Shown here in pieces: positions 1 through 5,292 of a stretch of 5,292 nt of DNA; within the stretch, counting starts at the first letter, position 1; each line of letters starts with the position of its first letter. The DNA is taken from contig JAFGUY010000035.1 in NCBI GenBank assembly GCA_016938245.1, positions 1 through 5,292 of the forward strand, in the 5' to 3' direction. This DNA comes from Candidatus Omnitrophota bacterium. GTDB taxonomy: Bacteria > Omnitrophota > Gorgyraeia > Gygaellales > Profunditerraquicolaceae. Position numbers and translations under genes: made by a program. The notes under the pieces were generated by a model. The model was given only the letters and a program-made list of their open reading frames with translations. It was not told where the DNA came from and searched no databases.

Positions 1-857
1 GGAATAATAATAGCGGGAAGCCGAAAATAAGCCAACTCAGCTAAAGTAGTAGCCCCTGCGCGGGTAATAGCTAAGTCTGCCGCACTATAGGCTAGGCCCA
101 TGTCCTCAAGGAAGCTATAAACCCTTGACTTAATTCCAAGCCCCTGGTACCTCTTCAGAGCAATACTGTAATCCTGGCTGCCGGTAATATGAATTACCTG
201 TAAAGAGCCTTTTTCTTTTATTAAATCCAGCATATCCATAAAAACTGAATTAATTCTCCCGCTCCCCTGGCTCCCGCCCATTACCAGGATTACAGGGCTA
301 ACCCTATCAAAACCCAAAAGGCTCAATGCCTCATCTCTTGCAGTTTTCTTGATACCCGCCCTTATAGGGTTACCGGTTAAGAGGATTTTATCCTGGGATA
401 CGCTAAAATACTTCCCAGACTCGGGAAAAGAGACTGCTATTTTATCTACGAACTTAGATAAAAATATATTTGCCCTGCCCGGTAAAACATTCTGTTCGTG
501 TATAATGGTCCTAATTCTGAAAAACCATCCCCAGATGACCAAAGGTATAGAATCAATACTTCCAAAACCTACTACAACATCCGGCCTGAATTTAAGTAAT
601 AAAATTAAACTCTCCCAGGCCCCTTTTAGAAAAATCATAAATGCCATAAGGCTTTTAGGGTTTAGCCCGAAAGAGAGACTGGCGGAGGATATGCGGGCTA
701 TCCTGCAATCAAAAGAACTGAGATCAAATTTTATGCTTCTTGAGGGCAAAACCAAGAGCCTCTCAACTCCGCCCAGAGAGCCTTTAACTTTCTCCATGAA
801 GGCTAAGGCCGGATAGATATGGCCTCCGCTTACTCCTGTAACCGCTATAATTTTCAT
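1..857 (-). CDS. murG: MurG, lipid II-forming GlcNAc transferase (3' end cut by window edge)
   Basis: UDP-GlcNAc:lipid I N-acetylglucosaminyltransferase, a GT28 family GT-B enzyme on the cytoplasmic membrane face; it converts lipid I to lipid II. The window holds 285 complete codons plus two bases of a Pro codon. The family is usually about 355-365 residues, so about 70-80 C-terminal residues lie outside. The start ATG at 857-855 gives MKIIAVTGVSGGHIYPAL, which matches the glycine-rich N-terminal loop. Visible motifs are GVSGGH (residues 8-13), HEQN (120-123), GNPIR (162-166), GGSQGS (194-199) and RAGATTLAE (266-274), whose last Glu (274) is the expected UDP-ribose ligand. Oddities: the N-terminal loop is usually GGTGGH, and the usual GGYxS loop reads GSIDS (99-103). 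It begins 6 nt after the ftsW stop with only a weak AAGAG tract close to the ATG, so coupling to ftsW translation is likely. Identity is certain from motifs and position; the C-terminus cannot be judged. Confidence 0.96.
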   Translation of the reverse strand, partial: MKIIAVTGVSGGHIYPALAFMEKVKGSLGGVERLLVLPSRSIKFDLSSFDCRIARISSASLSFGLNPKSLMAFMIFLKGAWESLILLLKFRPDVVVGFGSIDSIPLVIWGWFFRIRTIIHEQNVLPGRANIFLSKFVDKIAVSFPESGKYFSVSQDKILLTGNPIRAGIKKTARDEALSLLGFDRVSPVILVMGGSQGSGRINSVFMDMLDLIKEKGSLQVIHITGSQDYSIALKRYQGLGIKSRVYSFLEDMGLAYSAADLAITRAGATTLAELAYFRLPAIII

Positions 858-863
858 ATTCTC

Positions 864-1958
864 TTAAGGATATTCTCCGGTACGGGCGATATTAACTAAT
901 ATCCCGACACTTACCATATCAAAAATAAATGACGAACCTCCATAGCTTATAAAAGGCAGCGGTAACCCTTTAATAGGTAATAACCCGCAGGAAACCCCTA
1001 TGTTAATTATTGCCCGGAAAGAGACCATTAAAACAAGGCCTAGGCTTAAGAAATAACCGAATCTATCCGGGGCATTCTTTATGATCTTAATCCCCTGTTG
1101 AATAAAAATAATAAAAAGCACAATCACTCCTATAGTCCCTAATAAACCCAGTTCTTCGCCGATTATGGAAAAAATGAAATCAGTATGGGCAGCCGGCAGA
1201 TAGAATAACTTCTGTTTGGAATGGCCTAAACCCACCCCGAAGATTCCACCCGAACCTAAGGCAATCTGGGATTGGATGATCTGAAAACCGCTACCCCTAG
1301 GATCAAGCCAGGGATTGATAAAGGCAAGAACCCTAGCTCTGCGGTATGGGACGCTAAAAATCAGAAGATAGAGCATGGGAAGGCTAGCCAATATTAAAGA
1401 CACTATATACGCCGGGCGTACACCCGCAACAAAAAGCATGATTAACACCACAAAACCTAATGCAACCGTAGTCCCTAAATCCGGTTGCATTAATATCAAG
1501 ACAGCAGCAAGCCCTAAAAAACACACCGGAGGAAGGAATCCTTTTAAAAATGTTTTAATTAAATTGCCCTTACGGGAGATAAAATCAGCGATATAAATAA
1601 TGACCGCGAGGTTAGCAAATTCTGAGGGCTGGAGACTCAAGAGCTTAAACCTGAACCATCTCCTTGCCCCGGAAACCTCCCTGCCCAAACCAGGGATTAA
1701 GACCAAAACCAATAATACCAAAGAAATAACAAGTAAGGGCCTGGCTATCTTTCTCAATTTATGGTAATCAACCGCCATAAAAATGAAAGTCAGAATAGCC
1801 CCTATAAACATGAAGATCAAATGCCTCTTTAGAAAGAAAAGCCCGTCTTTATATCTCTCTAAGGCATATATGCTTGAGGAGCTGTAAATCATCACAATCC
1901 CCACGCACATAAGAATTACCGCTACCGTAAAAAGGTTTATCCTGATATTACGTACCAT
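864..1958 (-). CDS. ftsW: FtsW, SEDS-family septal peptidoglycan polymerase
   Basis: Integral membrane SEDS glycosyltransferase that polymerises lipid II at the division septum, normally with a class B PBP (FtsI). It has 364 residues, at the short end of the family, with almost no N- or C-terminal tail. About ten membrane segments are visible (roughly 9-29, 46-64, 72-90, 111-127, 141-157, 162-178, 183-201, 270-290, 302-322, 340-358). Motifs are GARRW (97-101), QPSEF (110-114), QPDLGT (158-163), GSGFQIIQS (222-230), HTDFIF (258-263) with the expected catalytic Asp260, GEELG (267-271), and GLPLPFISYGGSS (331-343). Two near-invariant positions differ: the Lys of QPSExxK is Asn116, and the Gln before the AxxNIGV motif is Arg315. 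RodA is the alternative, but placement between murD and murG favours FtsW. ATG at 1958-1956 lies one codon after the in-frame murD stop, so no longer ATG, GTG or TTG start exists. Confidence 0.95.
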   Translation of the reverse strand: MVRNIRINLFTVAVILMCVGIVMIYSSSSIYALERYKDGLFFLKRHLIFMFIGAILTFIFMAVDYHKLRKIARPLLVISLVLLVLVLIPGLGREVSGARRWFRFKLLSLQPSEFANLAVIIYIADFISRKGNLIKTFLKGFLPPVCFLGLAAVLILMQPDLGTTVALGFVVLIMLFVAGVRPAYIVSLILASLPMLYLLIFSVPYRRARVLAFINPWLDPRGSGFQIIQSQIALGSGGIFGVGLGHSKQKLFYLPAAHTDFIFSIIGEELGLLGTIGVIVLFIIFIQQGIKIIKNAPDRFGYFLSLGLVLMVSFRAIINIGVSCGLLPIKGLPLPFISYGGSSFIFDMVSVGILVNIARTGEYP

Positions 1959-1959
1959 A

Positions 1960-1973
1960 ATTTAAGATTTAAG
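1960..1973. repeat. Perfect 7-bp tandem duplication at the murD/ftsW junction
   Basis: Forward ATTTAAG is repeated twice without a gap; the mRNA sense is CTTAAATCTTAAAT. It covers the last murD codons, the murD TAA, and the base just after that stop. It also forms almost the whole spacer between a Shine-Dalgarno-like AGGAGAG and the ftsW ATG. The repeat is read directly. Its origin by slippage is inference. Confidence 0.85.
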
Positions 1974-3221
1974 CTCTCCTACCAAAGCCTTAAAAGCCCT
2001 TCCCCTCTCTTCATAGTTAGCGAACATATCAAAGCTCTTGCACATAGGGGAAAACAAAACGCAATCACCGCTCTTGCTAAGGTTAAACGCCTTTTCAACC
2101 GCATCCCTAAGGCTATCTGCGCGGGATACATTAATAGACCCGCTAAACACGCTATGGATCCTATCGCTTGCCTCACCGATTAAAACTAGGTTTTTTACTT
2201 TCCGCCGGGCAATATCTAAAACCCTGGAATAGTCATTCCCCTTCTCTCTTCCTCCGGATATAAGAATAGCCGGGCAGCTTAAGGTATTTAAAGCCCAAAC
2301 AGTAGCCTCAGTAGTAGTAGACTTAGAATCATTGATAAATCTAACTCCCCGTAAGTCCATAACCTCCTCCATACGGTGCTCCACCCCCTTAAAATCAGCC
2401 AGGGTATCCATGGCTAGTCTTTTGTCTATCCCCAGTATTTCAGCAATCTTCAGGACTGCTGACTGATTAGGGTTTAACCCTTCTTCCTTCTTGAAATAAA
2501 CTGTTTTTGCGCAAGCCTTAGAGCTTAAGTTACGCACCGCTTCGTCATCATAATTTAAAACCAAATAATCTGAGGGCCCTTGGTTCTTGAATATCCGCTC
2601 TTTGGCGCTGATATAATCCTGCATGCCGTTATACCGGTCAAGGTGGTTACGGCTTAAATTAAGTATCATTGATATCTTTGGCTTAAACCCATCAATAGCC
2701 TCCAGCTGGAAAGAGCTGACCTCGAGAGAAACAAAATCCCCCTCCTGCATCTTGCCTACTTCTTGGGTAAAAGGATTGCCTATATTGCCGCAGGTAAAAA
2801 CCTTTTTCCCCCAGGCCTCTATTAACCTTCCGACTAAGGTGGTAACCGTAGTCTTGCCGCAGGTTCCGGTTATAGCAATGACCTGCGCCGGGCACAATCT
2901 CCAGGCAAGCTCAATCTCTCCGATAACCGGTATCTTAGCTTCCTTCCCCCAAAGAAGAGGCAGCGCATCGTTGGCCACACCGGGAGAAACCACTATAAGC
3001 TCAATCCCTGCTAGAAATTCCCGCGAATGCCTGCCTAGTTCTACTTTAATATCCTTTGAATTTAACCGCTTAAGGTTTTGACGGGTTAATGGGTTGTCCT
3101 GGCTATCCGTAACCTTAACTTGAGACCCTAACTCAGAAAGCAGGTTAGCTGAAGATAATCCGCTGCGGCCAAACCCTATGACGAGGACCCTCCTGCCTTT
3201 AAAATAATCTGTATTCTTCAT
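1962..3221 (-). CDS. murD: MurD, UDP-MurNAc-L-Ala:D-Glu ligase
   Basis: Cytoplasmic ATP-dependent Mur ligase that adds D-glutamate to UDP-MurNAc-L-alanine. It has 419 residues, against about 440-450 in well-known MurD proteins. Domain 1 (about 1-105) is Rossmann-like with VIGFGRSG (14-21) and SPGV (79-82). Domain 2 carries the P-loop GTCGKTT (119-125), GNIGNP (145-150), EVSSFQLE (167-174), NHLDRY (192-197) and Lys207 in SAKERIF, the expected carbamylated lysine. Domain 3 has FKGVEHR (277-283), INDSKSTT (296-303), SGGREKG (322-328) and SPMCKSFDMF (391-400). Departures from consensus: Cys121 replaces the usual Asn of GTNGKTT, Asn192 replaces Asp of DHLDR, Thr replaces Asn in the NDSKxTN motif, and MCKS replaces ACAS. 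The LxGxHNxxN segment before domain 3 is shortened and not recognisable. ATG at 3221-3219 follows mraY TAG by 7 nt; only a weak AAGG tract 15 nt upstream resembles a ribosome site. Identity is firm; full activity is inferred. Confidence 0.96.
   Translation of the reverse strand: MKNTDYFKGRRVLVIGFGRSGLSSANLLSELGSQVKVTDSQDNPLTRQNLKRLNSKDIKVELGRHSREFLAGIELIVVSPGVANDALPLLWGKEAKIPVIGEIELAWRLCPAQVIAITGTCGKTTVTTLVGRLIEAWGKKVFTCGNIGNPFTQEVGKMQEGDFVSLEVSSFQLEAIDGFKPKISMILNLSRNHLDRYNGMQDYISAKERIFKNQGPSDYLVLNYDDEAVRNLSSKACAKTVYFKKEEGLNPNQSAVLKIAEILGIDKRLAMDTLADFKGVEHRMEEVMDLRGVRFINDSKSTTTEATVWALNTLSCPAILISGGREKGNDYSRVLDIARRKVKNLVLIGEASDRIHSVFSGSINVSRADSLRDAVEKAFNLSKSGDCVLFSPMCKSFDMFANYEERGRAFKALVGELKS
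1974..1980 (-). promoter_or_regulatory. Shine-Dalgarno-like AGGAGAG upstream of ftsW, at unusually long spacing
   Basis: AGGAGAG lies in the last codons of murD and ends 15 nt before the ftsW ATG. The usual spacing is about 5-10 nt. No closer purine-rich tract exists, because the intervening bases are the AT-rich tandem repeat. Initiation may therefore depend on ribosomes terminating at the murD stop, three bases before the ATG. Confidence 0.45.
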
Positions 3222-3228
3222 GAGATCT

Positions 3229-4317
3229 CTAACGGACCTTCAGAGTAACTATGGTCATAATCGCCAGGAGCCCGGCAATAATCCAAAACCTGACTATAAC
3301 CTTGTTCTCCGGCCAATTAAGAAACTGGAAATGATGATGCAAAGGCGCAATCCTAAAGATACGTTTTTTAGTTAAACGGAATGAACCAATCTGTAATATT
3401 ACTGAAAGGGCCTCAAGAACGAAAATTCCTCCCACTATAACCAAGAGGAGCTCTTTGCGTATTAATAATGCTACTGTCCCTAGAGACCCTCCCAAAGCCA
3501 GGGAACCGACATCACCCATAAAAATAGAGGCAGGATAACAGTTAAACCATAAAAATCCCAACCCCGCACCTAATATACTGGCGCAGAATACCGTAAGCTC
3601 TCCGCTGCCGCTTATAAAAGGCACCAAAAGATATTCACTTAAACGAATATGCCCGGATACATAGCAGAGTACGCTAAATGCAAATGCGACCATAACTACT
3701 ATGCCTATTGCTAAGCCATCTAAGCCGTCAGTAAGATTAACCGCATTGGAGGTGCCAGCAATCACTAAGATTACAAAAATTATATACAGCCCGTTTAAAT
3801 CTAAAGCTACATTCTTTAGAAAAGGAATATCTAATTTTAGGCTGCTTTGAAAATATAAGAGGAAAACTACCCCCAAAATCAAACCCAAGAGCGCCTGGCT
3901 GGTAAACTTTGTCTTAGCCGTAAGCCCTTTAGCATTCTTTTTGGTTTGCTTTAAATAATCATCAATAAAACCGGTTATCCCAAGCCAGATTGTACTAAAG
4001 AGTACAACCCATATATATTTATTGGAGATATCCGCCCAAATAAGCGTTGAGAAAACAATTGCTACCAAAATAAGGATACCCCCCATAGTAGGGGTATCCT
4101 TCTTGCTGTGATGCAAGGTATCCAATGCATCGCTATCGCCTTTATTAATCTTCTCCCCCACCTTAAGGCTCTTAAGCTTTCTTATCACATAGGGCCCTAA
4201 CAAAAGACTTATCAAAAAGCTAGTCAAAGCTGCCATAGCTGCCCGAAAGGTGATATACCGGAAAATATTAAAAAAGGAAATTGACTCGTGAAGCGGAAAT
4301 AATAAATTATATAACAT
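3229..4317 (-). CDS. mraY: MraY, phospho-MurNAc-pentapeptide transferase
   Basis: Polytopic membrane enzyme of the PNPT superfamily; it transfers phospho-MurNAc-pentapeptide from UDP to undecaprenyl phosphate and makes lipid I. Its 362 residues are the normal length (E. coli is 360). Motifs in order are the start MLYNLLFPLH with FRYITFRAA, HHSKKDTPTMGG (69-80), FIDDYLK (117-123) with the Mg-binding Asp pair 119-120, NAVNLTDGLDGLA (191-203), FMGDVGSLALGG (266-277) with Asp269, and APLHHHF (324-330). It ends with IVRFWII and TLKVR, much like E. coli. The usual Glu after HHHF is Gln331. ATG at 4317-4315 directly follows the murF TAA (TAAATG) in the same frame, so it is the only start, and it matches the family N-terminus. 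A strong GGAGGAGGT lies inside the end of murF. It ends with TAG, whereas the other complete stops here are TAA. All catalytic residues are present. Confidence 0.98.
   Translation of the reverse strand: MLYNLLFPLHESISFFNIFRYITFRAAMAALTSFLISLLLGPYVIRKLKSLKVGEKINKGDSDALDTLHHSKKDTPTMGGILILVAIVFSTLIWADISNKYIWVVLFSTIWLGITGFIDDYLKQTKKNAKGLTAKTKFTSQALLGLILGVVFLLYFQSSLKLDIPFLKNVALDLNGLYIIFVILVIAGTSNAVNLTDGLDGLAIGIVVMVAFAFSVLCYVSGHIRLSEYLLVPFISGSGELTVFCASILGAGLGFLWFNCYPASIFMGDVGSLALGGSLGTVALLIRKELLLVIVGGIFVLEALSVILQIGSFRLTKKRIFRIAPLHHHFQFLNWPENKVIVRFWIIAGLLAIMTIVTLKVR
3990..4007. repeat. 7-bp inverted repeat with 4-nt loop inside mraY
   Basis: TTGTACT and AGTACAA are perfect inverted arms around AAAG (forward strand). 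They lie just before the codons for the FIDDYLK catalytic motif of mraY. The stem is AT-rich and probably weak in mRNA. It is recorded because it lies about 65 nt downstream of the stronger hairpin in the same gene. Confidence 0.5.
4072..4101. repeat. Perfect 11-bp inverted repeat (hairpin) over the MraY TPTMGG codons
   Basis: Left arm AAGGATACCCC (4072-4082) and right arm GGGGTATCCTT (4091-4101) are exact reverse complements around an 8-nt loop. In mraY mRNA the stem spans the codons for KDTPTMGGIL, a signature motif of the enzyme, and is followed by TATTTTGG-like T-rich sequence. The structure is read directly. A role as a pause, attenuator or translational hairpin is only a possibility. 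Confidence 0.8.
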
Positions 4318-5292
4318 TTAAAAGTTAAATACCTCCTCCATCTTCATTCTGCGCGAGCCCTTTACTAAAATAATATCATTTGGGTTAGCTTTTATCTCTT
4401 TAAAAAGTATGCTGCGGGCCTTAGAGGAATTTAAGCAAGAGGTTATCTTTTCCCTGCCAAAGTTAATACCCTTTAAACTCAGGCTGCTTAAACTACCCAC
4501 TGCTATAATTTTATCACAAAATTTAGCTGCCTTGGCTATGAACTCAGCGTGAAAGGCTGCGGTATTCTTACCCAACTCCAGCATATCTCCGATCACCGCT
4601 ATTCTTCTACCCCTAGGCTTCATCTCTTTAAGTAAATCCAATGCCTGCCCTAGAGAAAGCGGGTTAGAATTATAGGTATCATCGATAAAACTAATGCCTT
4701 TTTTCTTAATAATATTGAGCCTGCCCGAAGGTAGCTTAAAGACGGATAACGCGCTAGCAATCTTTTGGTATGGAATACCGAAAATCCTGCCTAAGGCTAT
4801 AGCGGTTAAACTATTGTAGATATTATAATACCCGGGAACGGTTAATGCAAATTGTAATCTTCGGTTTACCGTAAACTTCTGCTTTCCTGAAACCCGGCTT
4901 ATTAGAGAGGCCCTGAAGTCGCTTGGATTATTTATGCCCACACCTAAAGAAAATACCTTGCTGTTTTTTCTTAAGAGTTCTCCCCTTAGGAATTTATCAT
5001 CCGCATTCAATACTGCTATAGCCGGCTTCTCAAGCCCTGAAATCAAATTACGTTTTTCTTTGAATACCCCCTTAATACTTTTAAGGTGCTCTAGATGGGA
5101 AGGGCCGATATTGGTAATTACCCCTATGTTAGCAGCAGCTATAGCGCTTAGGTATTTCACTTCTCCGAAATGATTAGTACCTACCTCCAATACCGCCAGA
5201 TCATAAGTACTATCGAGCTTAAGAAGGGTAAGCGCAAGCCCGATATGGTTATTTTTAGTCCCCTCATTACTGAGGACCTTAAACTCTTTAGA
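4318..5292 (-). CDS. murF: MurF, UDP-MurNAc-tripeptide:D-Ala-D-Ala ligase (5' end cut by window edge)
   Basis: Cytoplasmic ATP-dependent Mur ligase that adds D-Ala-D-Ala to UDP-MurNAc-tripeptide, giving the pentapeptide used by MraY. The frame is open to the right edge and gives 324 residues plus TAA. The family is about 450 long, so roughly 110-130 N-terminal residues, including the GTNGKTT P-loop, lie outside. The TTG at 5190 is an internal Leu, not a start, because homology continues upstream (NNHIG at 14-18). Motifs, numbered from the edge, are EVGTNHFGE (36-44), TNIGPSHLEH (60-69), FKEKR with Lys80 as the likely carbamylated lysine, LNADD (95-99), GYYNIYN (154-160, usually GxHNxxN), SGRL (189-192), DDTYNSNP (204-211), GDMLELG (235-241) and KGSRRMKMEEV (311-321). 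The final codons also carry the mraY Shine-Dalgarno. MurF rather than MurE is supported by NNHIG, DDTYNSNP and the KGSRxMxME ending. The start and P-loop cannot be checked. Confidence 0.95.
   Translation of the reverse strand, partial: SKEFKVLSNEGTKNNHIGLALTLLKLDSTYDLAVLEVGTNHFGEVKYLSAIAAANIGVITNIGPSHLEHLKSIKGVFKEKRNLISGLEKPAIAVLNADDKFLRGELLRKNSKVFSLGVGINNPSDFRASLISRVSGKQKFTVNRRLQFALTVPGYYNIYNSLTAIALGRIFGIPYQKIASALSVFKLPSGRLNIIKKKGISFIDDTYNSNPLSLGQALDLLKEMKPRGRRIAVIGDMLELGKNTAAFHAEFIAKAAKFCDKIIAVGSLSSLSLKGINFGREKITSCLNSSKARSILFKEIKANPNDIILVKGSRRMKMEEVFNF
4331..4339 (-). promoter_or_regulatory. Strong Shine-Dalgarno GGAGGAGGT for mraY inside murF
   Basis: GGAGGAGGT encodes part of the conserved MEEV tail of MurF and ends 13 nt before the mraY ATG. 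It is the best anti-SD match at any junction in the window. Because the spacing is long and the murF TAA abuts the mraY ATG, it probably works together with termination-reinitiation at TAAATG. Confidence 0.6.

Noticed and set aside
349..816. A 155-codon open frame on the + strand opposite murG
   Set aside because: It is wholly antisense to an unmistakable MurG, has no recognisable motif and no ribosome site, and looks like a mirror of murG codon bias.
1864..1873. 10-bp palindrome GCATATATGC in ftsW
   Set aside because: It is a single AT-rich palindrome within codons for IYAL with no loop and no partner site; probably chance.
2858..2887. 7-bp inverted repeat CGCAGGT/ACCTGCG around the MurD P-loop codons
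   Set aside because: The 16-nt loop and short stem make it expected by chance in coding sequence of this length.
2623..3081. A 152-codon + strand open frame opposite murD
   Set aside because: It overlaps the MurD P-loop and central-domain codons completely; its composition is that of a reverse-complement shadow.
3222..3229. Palindrome GAGATCTC at the mraY/murD junction as an operator
   Set aside because: Eight bases with no second copy in the window, lying inside an operon; no support for a binding site.
3324..3326. Gln331 after HHHF in MraY, where Glu is common
   Set aside because: I believe Gln occurs here in other MraY proteins, and all catalytic Asp and His residues are present, so it does not merit a separate finding.
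5188..5190. TTG as a possible murF start
   Set aside because: The reading frame continues to the window edge with MurF homology (NNHIG, then a hydrophobic stretch leading into EVGTNHFGE), so this TTG is an internal leucine codon.
1..5292. A novel system, mobile element, CRISPR array or RNA gene
   Set aside because: The window is filled by five dcw genes with 0-7 nt gaps; there are no integrase or transposase features, no spaced direct repeats and no tRNA- or rRNA-like sequence.

Overview
This window is a gapless minus-strand segment of a bacterial dcw (division and cell wall) cluster. It carries five consecutive genes in the classical order murF (5' end cut by the right edge), mraY, murD, ftsW and murG (3' end cut by the left edge). 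Transcription runs from high to low coordinates. The gene junctions are 0, 7, 3 and 6 nt, so essentially every base is coding. There is no room for an RNA gene, a mobile element, a CRISPR array or a stand-alone promoter or terminator.

The genes form one continuous pathway. MurF finishes UDP-MurNAc-pentapeptide in the cytoplasm and MraY transfers it to undecaprenyl phosphate to give lipid I. MurG adds GlcNAc to give lipid II, and FtsW polymerises lipid II at the septum. MurD acts earlier, adding D-Glu to UDP-MurNAc-L-Ala. The missing neighbours would be expected to be murE on the murF side and murC or ftsQ/ddl on the murG side.

The host is a peptidoglycan-making bacterium with moderate GC (about 40-45% by eye) and frequent ATA, TTA and AGA/AGG codons. 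The proteins are clearly full dcw orthologues but diverge at several family motifs, for example GVSGGH in MurG, GTCGKTT in MurD and QPSEFAN in FtsW. That suggests a deep-branching or uncultured lineage. Omnitrophota or a relative is my guess from general resemblance only, with low confidence.

I see no new biological system here. The points worth checking are subtle. A perfect 11-bp hairpin lies over the MraY TPTMGG codons. FtsW has a paired Lys-to-Asn and Gln-to-Arg change at near-invariant SEDS positions. MurD lacks the usual LxGxHNxxN segment and has other motif changes. A 7-bp tandem duplication at the murD/ftsW junction supplies the murD stop and moves a Shine-Dalgarno-like tract away from the ftsW start.
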